A stretch of 64,000 bases of DNA from Pelagibacteraceae bacterium AG-325-E08 (lineage in GTDB: Bacteria > Pseudomonadota > Alphaproteobacteria > Pelagibacterales > Pelagibacteraceae), in contig QBYE01000001.1 in NCBI GenBank assembly GCA_003282985.1, positions 62,001 through 126,000 on the forward strand, in the 5' to 3' direction. The notes beneath the pieces were generated by a model. That model searched no databases. It saw nothing but the letters and a program-made list of their open reading frames with translations, and was not told the origin of the DNA. Of the stretch, positions 39,970 to 50,849 are shown piece by piece (within the stretch, counting starts at the first letter, position 1; every line of letters starts with the position of its first letter). A program made the position numbers and the translations under genes.

Positions 39970-40725
39970 CTAAATTCTAACAGGTATTCCCTTTGAGTCC
40001 AAATATTCCTTGGCTTCTTTTATAGAATGTTTTCCATAATGAAATATAGACGCTGCTAAAACTGCACTGGCATTTCCTAACTTTATACCATCAACTAAAT
40101 GATCTAAGTTCCCAACACCACCTGATGCAATTATAGGAATATTAACTTTAGATGAAATTTTAGACATTAGATCAATATCATAACCAACTTGTGTTCCATC
40201 TCTATCCATTGAAGTTACTAATAGTTCTCCAGCACCATTTTCTTCCATTTGTTTTGCGTACTCCAAGGTATCAATGCCGCTGTTATTTCTTCCTCCATGT
40301 GTAAATACTTCCCATTTATCTCCATTCTTTTTTGCATCTATTGCAACTACAATACATTGAGATCCAAACTTTTTTGAACTATCGATAACAACTTTTGAAT
40401 TTTCGACCGCAGCTGTATTTATTGAAACTTTATCTGCACCACAATTAAGTAACTTTGAAATATCTTCAATACTTCTTACTCCACCTCCAACGGTCAAGGG
40501 AACGAAACATTTCTTTGAGGTTTGTTCAACAACATCGTAAATTGTATCTCTATTTTCATTGGAGGCAGTAATATCTAAAAAACAAATTTCATCTGCACCA
40601 CCATCACTATAAATTTTTGCTTGTTCAACAGGGTCTCCTGCATCCTTAAGGCCTACAAAGTTTATTCCTTTAACGACACGGCCATTTTTAACGTCTAAAC
40701 ATGGAATTATTCTATTTTTAAGCAT
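39970..40725 (-). CDS. hisF: Imidazole glycerol phosphate synthase subunit HisF
   Basis: [29 protein letters not shown]. Confidence 0.97.
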   Translation of the reverse strand: MLKNRIIPCLDVKNGRVVKGINFVGLKDAGDPVEQAKIYSDGGADEICFLDITASNENRDTIYDVVEQTSKKCFVPLTVGGGVRSIEDISKLLNCGADKVSINTAAVENSKVVIDSSKKFGSQCIVVAIDAKKNGDKWEVFTHGGRNNSGIDTLEYAKQMEENGAGELLVTSMDRDGTQVGYDIDLMSKISSKVNIPIIASGGVGNLDHLVDGIKLGNASAVLAASIFHYGKHSIKEAKEYLDSKGIPVRI

Positions 40726-41434
40726 CTTCCTTCACTAGTTCTGCTAATTTAATATCACCATCATAAATAGCTTTACCAACTATTATTCCCTCAATATTTT
40801 TCAAACTTTTTGCTTTTTTAACATCATTAATTGAGGATACACCTCCAGAAATTATCACCGGGCAGTTAGATGTATCAGCAACTTTTGAAGTTTCCTCGAA
40901 ATTCGGGCTTTTTTTCATTCCATCTCGATTGATATCTGTGAAAATCAATCTACTTACACCGTAATCATTTACTTCTTTTAAGTAATCTAAAGTTAATTGA
41001 TTAGAATTTTCTTTCCATCCAGCTACTGACAATAACCCATCTTTAGCATCTAAACCTAAAGCAATTTTATTTGGGAATTTATTACATGCTTCTTTTAAAA
41101 AATTTTTATCATTAATCGCAGCACTTCCTAGAATAACTTTCTCAACACCAACATCAGTGTATTTCTGGATACTTTCTAAATTTCTAATACCTCCACCTAT
41201 CTCAACCTTTAAATCAAATTTACCAACTATATCTTGAATAATATCTAGATTTACTGTTTTACCTGTTAATGCCCCATCTAGATCTACAATGTGTAAATTT
41301 TTAAAACCATGATCTTTATATTTTTCAGCTTGTTCAACTGGTGAAATTTCATACTCAGTTTTATTATCAAAATCTCCTTTGACTAATCTTACACACTTTT
41401 TATCTTTAATATCTATTGCTGGAAATATTTTCAT
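40718..41434 (-). CDS. hisA: Phosphoribosylformimino-AICAR ribotide isomerase
   Basis: [37 protein letters not shown]. Confidence 0.97.
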   Translation of the reverse strand: MKIFPAIDIKDKKCVRLVKGDFDNKTEYEISPVEQAEKYKDHGFKNLHIVDLDGALTGKTVNLDIIQDIVGKFDLKVEIGGGIRNLESIQKYTDVGVEKVILGSAAINDKNFLKEACNKFPNKIALGLDAKDGLLSVAGWKENSNQLTLDYLKEVNDYGVSRLIFTDINRDGMKKSPNFEETSKVADTSNCPVIISGGVSSINDVKKAKSLKNIEGIIVGKAIYDGDIKLAELVKEDA

Positions 41435-42061
41435 TTATAAACTTATAAAATTATTAATTATTTTAAGTCCTGTCTTGTCACTTTTTTCAGGGTGAAATTG
41501 GGTTCCAAAGATATTTTCTTTTTCAACTGAACAAACAATATTTGATGAATAATCTATCGTAGCTGAAATTACATTTTTTTCATTTGGTACAAATTCATAA
41601 CTATGTACGAAGTACATATGAGAATTATTTTCTATATTTTGAAAAATTTTACTATCTTTAACAATATTAATTTGATTCCAACCAATATGAGGAAGTTTAA
41701 ATTTTCCATCTTGATTATCTATTTTTGAAACTTTACCCGAAATCCAACCAAGGCCTTTAGTTTCTGTTTCTTCATAACCAATATCAGCAAACATTTGTAG
41801 GCCAACACAAATTCCAAGAAGAGGTTTTTTATTATTTATTACAAATTCATTTAAACTGTCTGTAAGACCATTAATTTTGTTTAAAGCATCCACACAGCTC
41901 TTAAATGAACCCTGACCTGGTAAAACTATTTTATCACTTGATTTGATCTTATTTAAATCTGAGGTAACCTCAATATTTACTTTATTTTTAGCAACCTCCT
42001 TAAAGGAGTTTATCACTGAGCTTATATTACCCGAATTATAGTCAACAATGGTGACGTTCAT
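41435..42061 (-). CDS. hisH: Imidazole glycerol phosphate synthase subunit HisH
   Basis: VDYNSGNISSV, PLLGICVGLQMF, FGTQFHPEKS. Confidence 0.97.
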   Translation of the reverse strand: MNVTIVDYNSGNISSVINSFKEVAKNKVNIEVTSDLNKIKSSDKIVLPGQGSFKSCVDALNKINGLTDSLNEFVINNKKPLLGICVGLQMFADIGYEETETKGLGWISGKVSKIDNQDGKFKLPHIGWNQINIVKDSKIFQNIENNSHMYFVHSYEFVPNEKNVISATIDYSSNIVCSVEKENIFGTQFHPEKSDKTGLKIINNFISL

Positions 42062-42066
42062 TAAAC

Positions 42067-42657
42067 TTATAGAGAACCTTTAGTCGATGGAATTGTTTTT
42101 CTATTCCTAGGGTCCATTTCTAACGCGGTTCTTAATGATCTTGCCAATCCTTTAAAACAAGACTCAATAATGTGGTGACTGTTATCACCATAAATATTCT
42201 CAACGTGTAAAGTAATTCCAGCAGCTTGGGCAAAAGCTTGGAACCACTCTTTAAACAATTCTGTATCCATTTCTCCAAGTTTTTCTACTTTAAGCTTAAC
42301 TTTCCAAATCAAATAAGGTCTATTAGAAATATCTATAGCAACACGTGATAAAGTTTCATCCATAGGTATCATTGCGTGAGCATATCTTCTTATACCAACA
42401 GATTTTTTCAAAGCCTTTTTTAATGCCTCACCTATTGCAATCCCAGTGTCCTCAGTTGTGTGATGAAGGTCAATATGAGTGTCACCTTTAGCTTTAATAT
42501 TCATATCAATTGATGAGTGCTTGGATAATTGTTCTAGCATATGATTTAAAAAACCTATCCCAGTATCAATTTTATATTTTCCTTTGCCATCAATATTAAT
42601 ATCAACACTAATGCTAGTCTCTTTTGTTTTTCTACTAATTTTGCCTTTACGCTTCAT
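42067..42657 (-). CDS. hisB: Imidazoleglycerol-phosphate dehydratase
   Basis: [49 protein letters not shown]. Confidence 0.97.
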   Translation of the reverse strand: MKRKGKISRKTKETSISVDINIDGKGKYKIDTGIGFLNHMLEQLSKHSSIDMNIKAKGDTHIDLHHTTEDTGIAIGEALKKALKKSVGIRRYAHAMIPMDETLSRVAIDISNRPYLIWKVKLKVEKLGEMDTELFKEWFQAFAQAAGITLHVENIYGDNSHHIIESCFKGLARSLRTALEMDPRNRKTIPSTKGSL

Positions 42658-42713
42658 AATTAAAATTAGGTATACATATATTATTCAATTATGGCAATAA
42701 TACTAAACCTGGG

Positions 42714-42743
42714 CTTGAACTATTGAATTTAGTATCCATTTAT
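42714..42743 (+). promoter_or_regulatory. Putative heat-shock (sigma32-type) promoter of hslVU
   Basis: CTTGAA (42714-42719) about 16 nt upstream of CCATTTAT (42736-42743), resembling CTTGAA-N-CCCCATNTA; five bases before hslV ATG (42749). Confidence 0.55.
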
Positions 42744-42748
42744 AGGCT

Positions 42749-43264
42749 ATGACAACGATTGTATTAGTAAGAAAGAATAATGAAGTAGTCGTCGCAGGTG
42801 ATGGCCAGGTGAGTATGGGAAATACTGTTGTTAAAAGCACCGCATCTAAAGTAAGAAAAATTGAAAAAAGAGAAGTCGTAGCAGGTTTTGCTGGTTCTAC
42901 AGCAGATGCATTAACTTTATTTGAAAGATTAGAGGCCAAAATAGAAAAACATGCTGGAAACTTATCTAGAGCTGCAGTTGAGTTGGCTAAAGATTGGCGG
43001 ACAGATAAATATTTGAGAAGACTGGAAGCTCTTATGGCTATTGGAGATAAAGAAAATAGCTATATCATCTCTGGAACGGGGGATGTGTTAGAGCCCGAAG
43101 GGGACGTCATAGGAATAGGGTCTGGTGGAAATTATGCTTTAGCAGCTGGAAAAGTTTTAATTGGAACAGATATGAGTGCTGAACAAGTTGCAAAAAAAGC
43201 GATTGAAGTTGCTTCAGAAATTTGTGTCTTTACAAATAACAATATTAAAATTGAAAAAATATAA
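42749..43264 (+). CDS. hslV: ATP-dependent protease subunit HslV
   Basis: [38 protein letters not shown]; followed by hslU. Confidence 0.97.
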   Translation: MTTIVLVRKNNEVVVAGDGQVSMGNTVVKSTASKVRKIEKREVVAGFAGSTADALTLFERLEAKIEKHAGNLSRAAVELAKDWRTDKYLRRLEALMAIGDKENSYIISGTGDVLEPEGDVIGIGSGGNYALAAGKVLIGTDMSAEQVAKKAIEVASEICVFTNNNIKIEKI

Positions 43265-44640
43265 TGGAAAAATCAAACGTAACTCCTTTGGTAAAAAAAG
43301 AAAAAGATATTGAAGAAAAAGAATCTTTGGTTAGTGCTTTATCACCAAGAGAAATAGTATCTGAACTAGATCGATTTGTAGTAGGCCAAAATAAAGCAAA
43401 AAAAGCTGTAGCAGTAGCTCTAAGAAATCGGTGGAGAAGACAAGCTTTAAAGGGTGAAATGAAAAATGAAGTTTTACCAAAAAATATTTTAATGATTGGA
43501 CCAACTGGAGTTGGTAAAACTGAAATATCGAGGAGACTTTCAAAACTTGCTGAAGCACCATTTGTCAAAGTTGAAGCCACAAGATTTACCGAAGTTGGTT
43601 ATGTAGGAAGAGATGTTGAACAAATCGTGAGAGATTTAGTTGAAATTGCTATTGCTATGGAAAAAGTAAAAAAAAGAAAAGAAGTTTTTGCTCAAGCTCA
43701 AAAATTAGCAGAAGAAAAAGTTTTGGATGCTTTAGTTGGAAAAAAAGCAAGTCTGGCTACAAGAGAAAGTTTTAGAAAAAGATTAAGAAATGGCGATTTA
43801 GACAATAATGAAATAGAAATTTCTGTAAATGACAGTGGATCTAACAATGGTGCATCTTTTGAAATACCAGGTATGCCTGGAGCAAACGTTGGTATGATAA
43901 ACATCGGAGAAATGCTCGGAAAATCTATTGGTGGTAAAGAAAAAAAGAAAAAAATGTCAGTAAAAGAATCTCATGAAATTCTAATTAATGATGAGTCTGA
44001 TAAATTAATTGAACAAGACAAGATTATCAAAGCAGCAAAAATTTCAACTGAAAATAATGGAATAGTTTTTTTAGATGAGATTGATAAAATATCTGGGAGA
44101 ACAGATAGAGTGGGTGGTGATGTTTCTAGAGAAGGTGTACAGAGAGATTTATTGCCGTTAATAGAGGGTACAACTGTTAATACAAAATATGGACCTATTA
44201 AAACTGATCATATTTTATTTATTGCATCTGGAGCATTCCAACTTGCTAAACCATCTGACTTGTTGCCAGAGCTTCAAGGAAGACTACCTATTCGAGTGGA
44301 ATTAGAGGCCTTAACAAGTGATGATTTTAAAAGAATACTCAAGGAGCCTGATTTTAGTTTGATAAAACAATATATTGCTTTGTTAAAAACTGAAAATGTT
44401 GAACTTGAATTTTCTGATGATGGAATAGATTCAATTGCAAATATAGCCTCTGAAGTAAATGCAACTGTAGAAAATATTGGTGCAAGGAGACTACATACTA
44501 TTATTGAAAAAATATTAGACGATATCAGTTTTACAGCTACGGACAGAGCGGGAGAAAAAATTATTATTAACAAAGAATATATAAGTAAGAACCTGGAGAA
44601 CTTGATAAAAGATAATGATTTATCTAAATTTATTCTTTAA
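43264..44640 (+). CDS. hslU: ATP-dependent protease ATPase subunit HslU
   Basis: [57 protein letters not shown]-terminal DLSKFIL. Confidence 0.97.
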   Translation: MEKSNVTPLVKKEKDIEEKESLVSALSPREIVSELDRFVVGQNKAKKAVAVALRNRWRRQALKGEMKNEVLPKNILMIGPTGVGKTEISRRLSKLAEAPFVKVEATRFTEVGYVGRDVEQIVRDLVEIAIAMEKVKKRKEVFAQAQKLAEEKVLDALVGKKASLATRESFRKRLRNGDLDNNEIEISVNDSGSNNGASFEIPGMPGANVGMINIGEMLGKSIGGKEKKKKMSVKESHEILINDESDKLIEQDKIIKAAKISTENNGIVFLDEIDKISGRTDRVGGDVSREGVQRDLLPLIEGTTVNTKYGPIKTDHILFIASGAFQLAKPSDLLPELQGRLPIRVELEALTSDDFKRILKEPDFSLIKQYIALLKTENVELEFSDDGIDSIANIASEVNATVENIGARRLHTIIEKILDDISFTATDRAGEKIIINKEYISKNLENLIKDNDLSKFIL

Positions 44641-44644
44641 TAAT

Positions 44645-45487
44645 CTACTTTAGATAACCTAACTCTTTCATTTCATTATTAAGTTCTTTTTCTAAATTTT
44701 TCGTTATTTCTAAATCTAAAATTTTTTTCCAATCATTTTTTGCTCCTAAATTAAAAAACTTTATCTTTTTGCCTGTAATTGAGTTAGTTTTGGCTTCTTT
44801 AAAAGTTTCAGAGTCCTCCAATTTTTGCATATTATCAAAACTCGTACTTTTTAAACAATTGTTAAATTTTTCTTTATCTAAAGAAAAATTTACTTTATTT
44901 AATGCAGCAACAAATTTTAAAATATTTGTGAAAGTTTGCTCAGTATTTAAAACTAAATCTTCATATTTTATTAATAAGTATCTTTTGTATTTTTTAAAAA
45001 TTTTCCATGAATTATAATGATATTGCCATGAACCCATCCATGTTGTACATGCAGTTTTTGAGTTTTTACCAAGATACTGTGGGGTTAAGAGACTTTCTAG
45101 AGATTGCTCGGTAGTTTTTTGAAAATGATGTGAAAAAGAAGAAACTACGTTTCTTGGATCCCTTACAATATAAATTACCCCTATTGTATGATCTCCATTG
45201 GTAAATCTAAATCCCTCTTGATCAACATAAGCAGAGTGCGTTTTTAAAAATCTTATAGAGTTTTTTTTATAAAAAATTTTTTGGGTATTAATATAATTTT
45301 TATACATTTCGTTTTCATTATTTGTATCTACACCTATTCTTTTGAATAATGAATTATCAGGAAATTGTTTAATATTTTTAAGTAATGCAAAGTTAAAATT
45401 ACCATCTTTGGAAAAAAAATAGGATGTTAATAGTGACCTTACTAATGTATTTCCACTTTTAGGATAAGAAGCTAACCAAATTATCAT
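44645..45487 (-). CDS. Sulfotransferase domain-containing protein (copy 2)
   Basis: IIWLASYPKSGNTLVRSLLTSYFF and VIYIVRDPRNVVSSFSHHF; same length (280 aa) and layout as 33404-34246. Confidence 0.88.
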   Translation of the reverse strand: MIIWLASYPKSGNTLVRSLLTSYFFSKDGNFNFALLKNIKQFPDNSLFKRIGVDTNNENEMYKNYINTQKIFYKKNSIRFLKTHSAYVDQEGFRFTNGDHTIGVIYIVRDPRNVVSSFSHHFQKTTEQSLESLLTPQYLGKNSKTACTTWMGSWQYHYNSWKIFKKYKRYLLIKYEDLVLNTEQTFTNILKFVAALNKVNFSLDKEKFNNCLKSTSFDNMQKLEDSETFKEAKTNSITGKKIKFFNLGAKNDWKKILDLEITKNLEKELNNEMKELGYLK

Positions 45488-45511
45488 TATAAAGACACTA
45501 TATGACTATAT

Positions 45512-45934
45512 TCATTTAAATAAATTATTTTTTTTTAGAAAAATATAAAATGCTCCCTCTCCTCCGTCCTCAATACTAGCGTTTTTTATTTCATAAATCT
45601 TACTCATTAAGTCTTCATTTTGTTTGATGAATGAAGGTATGGAATGTTTTAGAATAGAAAGGTCTCGTGAAACATAGGGATCTTTATGATTATCTGAATG
45701 AAGACCTTTGCCAGTAACAATTATTAATTTAGAAATATTATCTTCAAAAGATTTTTTTATGAAATTTTCTAAAGTCTTATTAGCTTCATCTAATGTGTAG
45801 CCATGAAGATCAAGTAATCTAACTTTACCTCTTGCCTTCTTTTTTTCTAAACTATCCTTGTTTGGAAATTCTTGATCTTTGGCTAAAAATTCTTCCCAGT
45901 CTTGCTTATCTTTATCTGAAATTTTATTATTCAC
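45512..45934 (-). CDS. Smr/MutS2 domain-containing protein
   Basis: RLLDLHGYTLDEANKTLENFI...LIIVTGKGLHS...DGGEGAFYIFLKK. Confidence 0.92.
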   Translation of the reverse strand: MNNKISDKDKQDWEEFLAKDQEFPNKDSLEKKKARGKVRLLDLHGYTLDEANKTLENFIKKSFEDNISKLIIVTGKGLHSDNHKDPYVSRDLSILKHSIPSFIKQNEDLMSKIYEIKNASIEDGGEGAFYIFLKKNNLFK

Positions 45935-46531
45935 CTAATTTAGGGTGTTTACAAGTAGCCAGTTTGGGTTGTTAGAACTCATGTCTCTCGAGAAAGTCCA
46001 AGTATCATAAATAGTTTTAATTTTATCTGGACTACCTGAAATAATTTTTTTTTCTTTATCCCTGATACAGGTAATGATTTCACTTACAAAGTTTACTGTT
46101 ACATTTAAAACTTTATCCAATTTTTTATGTTCTTTAATATCAGCAGAACTTATTCCTATAAATGTTATTTCTGCAAAGTGTCCTCTTTGCCCTCTTTCAA
46201 CAAGAGCTTTATTAAATTCGTCATAAATTTTCTTACTAAGCAAAGGTTTGCTTGCAATTAACTTATTATCATTGTCACTAAAATCTGTAATTATAGTCTC
46301 GTAAGCAATTTTAGCCCCTTTTAAAAACTCCTTCTGAGCTACTTCATCAAAATTTTCATTTTGTTTAGTTTTTTTTTCTTGGTGAACTTTTTTTAAAATA
46401 TTTTCAAATTGAGCAGGTGTTTTACCCTCAAATCCAGTTCTTTTACCAAGAATTCCTCTCAATCTTAAAATAATAAACCCTGCAATCATTGCCAGTAAAA
46501 TAATATCTATATATTCAAAACTATAATTCAT
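45935..46531 (-). CDS. Tim44/TimA family protein
   Basis: N-terminal TM, FLKGAKIAYETIITDFSDNDNKL...WTFSRDMSSNNPNWLLV. Confidence 0.9.
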   Translation of the reverse strand: MNYSFEYIDIILLAMIAGFIILRLRGILGKRTGFEGKTPAQFENILKKVHQEKKTKQNENFDEVAQKEFLKGAKIAYETIITDFSDNDNKLIASKPLLSKKIYDEFNKALVERGQRGHFAEITFIGISSADIKEHKKLDKVLNVTVNFVSEIITCIRDKEKKIISGSPDKIKTIYDTWTFSRDMSSNNPNWLLVNTLN

Positions 46532-46588
46532 ATACCCAACTTAATTACTATGTTGATTAATTTCAACTAGCAATTAGAGTAAAGACAA

Positions 46589-47026
46589 ATGAACACAGTT
46601 TTAATTACTATAATATTGGTGCCGATAATCGAAATTTATTTATTTATAAAAATTGGCAGCCAGATTGGAGCTTTTAGCACCATTTCTTTAATATTCATTA
46701 CAGCAGTTATAGGAATAATTTACGCAAGGTATGAAGGATTGAACACACTTAAATCTGGGTTTTCTCAGCTAGTTAAAAATGAGCTTCCAGCTTATGAGAT
46801 AATCTCAGGTGCAGCAATTGCTTTTGCTGCATTGCTTTTAATAATACCAGGATTTGCAACTGATGTTTTAGGATTTCTTTTAATTTTTCCATTTACTAGA
46901 AAAATAATATTTGGAAGATTTATTGATAAATTTAAAAATGAGACAAAAAATAAGACAAAAAATGGGAAACCTTATATAGAAGGGGAATTTGAAGATATAG
47001 AGGAAGATGATGAACGAAAATTATAA
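46589..47026 (+). CDS. FxsA family membrane protein
   Basis: IEIYLFIKIGSQIGAFSTISLIFITAVIGIIYARYEGLNTL...LLIIPGFATDVLGFLLIFP. Confidence 0.92.
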   Translation: MNTVLITIILVPIIEIYLFIKIGSQIGAFSTISLIFITAVIGIIYARYEGLNTLKSGFSQLVKNELPAYEIISGAAIAFAALLLIIPGFATDVLGFLLIFPFTRKIIFGRFIDKFKNETKNKTKNGKPYIEGEFEDIEEDDERKL

Positions 47027-47432
47027 AATTGTAAGTAAATTTATAAAAGATATCTCTGGTGAAACTCCAGATGTTGAAACATATTTATATGTAAAGGATT
47101 ATATATCTAAATATCAAATGAATATCGAGATCAGCTCAAAAGCTTTGAAAGCACAAATTATTGAAATTAATACTTTATTAAAATTTCATGATAATAGCGA
47201 AAGTAAAAAAAAATCCCATTTTGAATTAACATATACAACAATTATAAAACTAGAAAAAGAAATTAAAGAAAAAAAAGTTTTACAAAAAATTATTTTATGT
47301 GATGTGCAAAAAGAAATGTATTCAGAAATGGAGGAAGCGCTACTAAATCTTCTAAAAATGTCTGGTTTCCCTAATATTAAGTTTGAAAAGAAAATTGATT
47401 TCGAGGAGCTTTATAACAAAAAATTTAATTAA
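47007..47432 (+). CDS. Divergent SecB-like protein-export chaperone
   Basis: IVSKFIKDISGETPDVETYLYVKDYISKYQMNIEISSKAL has the SecB N-terminal pattern; location fxsA-(timA)-secB-dnaQ is typical in alphaproteobacteria. Confidence 0.75.
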   Translation: MMNENYKIVSKFIKDISGETPDVETYLYVKDYISKYQMNIEISSKALKAQIIEINTLLKFHDNSESKKKSHFELTYTTIIKLEKEIKEKKVLQKIILCDVQKEMYSEMEEALLNLLKMSGFPNIKFEKKIDFEELYNKKFN

Positions 47433-48090
47433 AAAAATTTTTCTTTAAATTAGTTTTTAAATATTGAGAATGATTATTTTTTTCCTTATCGCTTGGCTTA
47501 ATTATTTTCTTAAAGTATAAAACCTTATTGTCCATTTGATACTTATTATCAATAGTCTCATTATTGAAATTTAATGTAGGTTCCTTTTGATCAATTAAAT
47601 TAATATAAACTTTAGATAGTAAATCACAGTCTATTAATGCAGTATGTTGAACCCTTTTAGAATTATCAATTCTATATCTTTTACAAAGGGCATTAAGACT
47701 TAAAGGTGATCCTGGGTATTTATCTCTGGCTAATTGTAAAGTATCAACTATTTCATTCTTTAATGTCTCTTTGCCAATGATTTTTAACTCATTATTAAGA
47801 TGAGACAAATCAAACTCTGCATTATGAATAATTAATCTTTTACCACTAACAAAATCTAAAAATTCTTGGACCACTTCTTTAAATTTTTTTTTTGAGGATA
47901 AGAATTCATCAGTATATCCATGAACTTCTAATGCTTTTTCTGAAACTTTTCTTTCAGGATTTAAATAACAATGGAACTTATTTTTAGTAGGTATCAAATT
48001 TTCTAATTCTATACACCCAATCTCTACTAATCGATGGCCATCTTTTACAGATAAACCAGTTGTTTCAGTATCAAGAATAATTTCTTTCAT
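47425..48090 (-). CDS. dnaQ: DNA polymerase III epsilon subunit
   Basis: EIILDTETTGLSVKDGHRLVEIGCIEL, HNAEFDLSHLN, HTALIDCDLLSKVY. Confidence 0.95.
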   Translation of the reverse strand: MKEIILDTETTGLSVKDGHRLVEIGCIELENLIPTKNKFHCYLNPERKVSEKALEVHGYTDEFLSSKKKFKEVVQEFLDFVSGKRLIIHNAEFDLSHLNNELKIIGKETLKNEIVDTLQLARDKYPGSPLSLNALCKRYRIDNSKRVQHTALIDCDLLSKVYINLIDQKEPTLNFNNETIDNKYQMDNKVLYFKKIIKPSDKEKNNHSQYLKTNLKKNFFN

Positions 48091-48660
48091 TTATAAAATC
48101 CTTTTTAAAATATACTTAATATCTCTTTTTACAGATTTATTTGTAAAATTATTTTTAATAATAAAATGAGATTTTCTCATTTTATAGTCAAGTGGAAGTT
48201 GTATTTTTTTAAATTTAATAAATAAATTATAATTAAAGCCTGGTCTTTTTTTTAATCTTTTTAGAATGTCCTTTTTATTAGATTTTACAAAAACCAACAT
48301 ATCTCCTTTTTTATTGATTTTATTTTCTAACAAAAGAGGAATGTCTAAGATAACAATTTTTTTGTTAACGTGCTTTTTCAAAAATTTACTCATTTCTTTT
48401 CTTATTTCAGAGTGAATAATTTTAGTGATCTTTTTAAGATTAATCTTATTCGCAAATATTGCTTTAATAATTTCATTTTTATTAATTGGAAATGAATAAA
48501 TAAATTTAGGTAAAACTTTTTTTAATTTAATAAAAATTCTTTTATTTTTTTTATATAACTTACCTACTTCTTCGTCAGCGTTAAATACAGGATATCCGAA
48601 GTTCTTTGCTATATAACTTTTGCCTGATCCTATATCACCTAAAATTCCAATTTTTATCAT
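48091..48660 (-). CDS. coaE: Dephospho-CoA kinase
   Basis: IGILGDIGSGKSYIAKNFGYPVFNADEEV, VILDIPLLLE. Confidence 0.93.
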   Translation of the reverse strand: MIKIGILGDIGSGKSYIAKNFGYPVFNADEEVGKLYKKNKRIFIKLKKVLPKFIYSFPINKNEIIKAIFANKINLKKITKIIHSEIRKEMSKFLKKHVNKKIVILDIPLLLENKINKKGDMLVFVKSNKKDILKRLKKRPGFNYNLFIKFKKIQLPLDYKMRKSHFIIKNNFTNKSVKRDIKYILKRIL

Positions 48661-49451
48661 TTATCAAGCAGTCCAATAACTTGTTCATTAATTTTTGGTT
48701 CTATTCCATGCCAAATTTTAAAAGCTTTTGCGGCCTGATAGATAAACATTTTTTTCCCGTTTTCAGTTTTTTTTCCTAAATTTTTACCATCCTTAATAAA
48801 ATTAGTTTCTTTTGGGTTATAAATTACATCATAAAAAAATTCACAATTTTGGAATTTTGAAAAATCTAAATTTAATCTATCTTCTTTTTTTAAACCAATG
48901 CTTGTAGCGTTAATGATCATGTCAAAATCTGATATTTCATTCCAATCTACTACCTCTAAATCTTTAAATAGATTTTTTAAATTTTCAGCTTTAGTCTTTG
49001 TTCTGTTGCTGATGGTAATACTTAAGACTCCCATTTTATAAAGAGCAAAAATAACTGATGGCACAACACCCCCTGCTCCAAGAATTAAAACTTTTTTTCC
49101 TTTAACATCATAATTTACATCTTTAATAGCAAGTTCAAATCCATCAATATCAGTATTGTGTCCTATAATTTTATCATTTTTCAAGTAAACTGTGTTTACA
49201 GATTGTGTCTTTTCTGACTCAAAACTAAGCTGATCTAAATAAGGAATAACATCTCTTTTGAAAGGAACTGTAATATTGGCTCCATTTATCTCTTTATTTC
49301 TAATCTTAAGAAAGAATTCTTTTAAATCGTTCTCATTTAATTTCTTTTTATCATAAATTCCATTTATACCATTTTCTCTTATCCAGTAATTGTGTAGTTC
49401 AGGTGAAAGCGAATGAGTTATTGGATTCCCTATTACTAAATATTCTTTCAT
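48657..49451 (-). CDS. aroE: Shikimate dehydrogenase
   Basis: VIGNPITHSLSPELHNYW, GANITVPFK, LILGAGGVVPSVIFAL, NATSIGL. Confidence 0.96.
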   Translation of the reverse strand: MKEYLVIGNPITHSLSPELHNYWIRENGINGIYDKKKLNENDLKEFFLKIRNKEINGANITVPFKRDVIPYLDQLSFESEKTQSVNTVYLKNDKIIGHNTDIDGFELAIKDVNYDVKGKKVLILGAGGVVPSVIFALYKMGVLSITISNRTKTKAENLKNLFKDLEVVDWNEISDFDMIINATSIGLKKEDRLNLDFSKFQNCEFFYDVIYNPKETNFIKDGKNLGKKTENGKKMFIYQAAKAFKIWHGIEPKINEQVIGLLDK

Positions 49452-50032
49452 ATATGATTATTTAAATATTCTTGAATTTTCTCTATTGGAAGACCCATTA
49501 TAGTATTTTTATCTCCATCAATTTTCAAAAATAAATTTTTTCCCTCTCCTTCAATTTGATAAACATTATAAGCATATAAGGACTCATCTGATATTTTTGA
49601 TAAATATTCCTCGAGTTCTTTATCACTAAATTTTTTCATTGTTAGGGTTGCTTTATCAGTGTGGTTCCAAATCATAGAGCCATTTTTTGAAATACATACT
49701 GAACTTACTAGATTATGTTTTTTTCCATTTAATTTTTTTAAAATACCCAGGGCTTCTTCTCTATTTTGAGGTTTAGAAATCAATTCTCCATTTAAATCTA
49801 TGACGCTATCAGCCCCTAAAACTAATACATCAAAATTTTTCTGACTAACTTTACTAGCTTTAAGTTCTGCCAGATTCTTTGAAATAATTTCTGGAGATGC
49901 ATTTTCATTTAGTAAACTTTGTTTAATTGGATCTTCATCAACGCTGGAGGGCTGAACTTCAGCAGGAATATTGTTTTTGTCTAATATTTCTTTTCTAACT
50001 TTACTTTTTGACGCAAGTATCAATTTAAACAT
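49448..50032 (-). CDS. Maf family nucleotide pyrophosphatase
   Basis: LILASKSKVRKEILDKNNI, VLGADSVIDLNGELISKPQNREEAL, GDKNTIMGLPIE. Confidence 0.94.
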   Translation of the reverse strand: MFKLILASKSKVRKEILDKNNIPAEVQPSSVDEDPIKQSLLNENASPEIISKNLAELKASKVSQKNFDVLVLGADSVIDLNGELISKPQNREEALGILKKLNGKKHNLVSSVCISKNGSMIWNHTDKATLTMKKFSDKELEEYLSKISDESLYAYNVYQIEGEGKNLFLKIDGDKNTIMGLPIEKIQEYLNNHI

Positions 50033-50849
50033 TTTCTTTGTAAATTTCGTATATTTTTATGACTGATGCAGCAGTTTCCTCGACAGACTTTCTGGTCACA
50101 TCTATTGTGGGCCATCCATATTTACGAAAAGTTCCTTTCGCATTGTTTACCTCTTTTTTAATTTTTTCTAAATCTGTATAAGATTTATTTTCATTTTCTT
50201 TTAAAGAACTCATTCTATTCTTTCTAATATCTACCAATCTTTCTGGTTCAGTGCTAAGACCAACAATACAAGAGATTTTTGGTTTGTCTTTTAGAATTTG
50301 CGGAATTGAATTTTCATTTACTAATGGAATATTTGAAGTTTTAAAACCTTTGTTTGCTAAATAAATTGCTGTTGGTGTTTTGCTAGTTCTGCTTACACCT
50401 AATAAAATTATGTCAGATTTTTTAATTTCTTTTACTAAATTTCCATCATCATGATTCATGGTAAATTGAATGGCTTCAATTCTTTTATAATATTCATCAT
50501 TTAAAGCATACTGACCACTTGGTTCGTGTGATGCTTTTTGATTCAACAATTTAGAAAAACTAAGTATCAAATCACCAAGCACTCCAAAACAAGGAATATT
50601 TTTTTCATTACTAGTATTTGCTAAATATTTTGCAAGACTACTATCCACGATAGAATAAAGAATTATAGAATTTGGTTGTTTTTTAGCGTTAGATAAAATT
50701 TTTGAGATCTGATTTTCTGTCCTTGTGAAAGAAAATGTATGTATTTTATACTCAATATTTTTAAATTGAGCTTTGATCGCAGTAAAAATCCTATCTAATG
50801 TTTCACCAGTAGAATCTGAAATTAAATAAATTTGATATGTATTGTTCAT
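50025..50849 (-). CDS. Pyruvate, phosphate dikinase/PEP synthase regulatory kinase/phosphorylase (PSRP)
   Basis: IYLISDSTGETLDRIF, DIILLGVSRTSKTPTAIYLANKG. Confidence 0.95.
   Translation of the reverse strand: MNNTYQIYLISDSTGETLDRIFTAIKAQFKNIEYKIHTFSFTRTENQISKILSNAKKQPNSIILYSIVDSSLAKYLANTSNEKNIPCFGVLGDLILSFSKLLNQKASHEPSGQYALNDEYYKRIEAIQFTMNHDDGNLVKEIKKSDIILLGVSRTSKTPTAIYLANKGFKTSNIPLVNENSIPQILKDKPKISCIVGLSTEPERLVDIRKNRMSSLKENENKSYTDLEKIKKEVNNAKGTFRKYGWPTIDVTRKSVEETAASVIKIYEIYKENV

Noticed and set aside
43245-43904. Minus-strand ORFs (111, 76, 68 aa) opposite hslU
   Set aside because: Shadow ORFs of hslU; low-complexity Ser/Phe/Leu composition typical of antisense to Lys/Glu-rich coding DNA.
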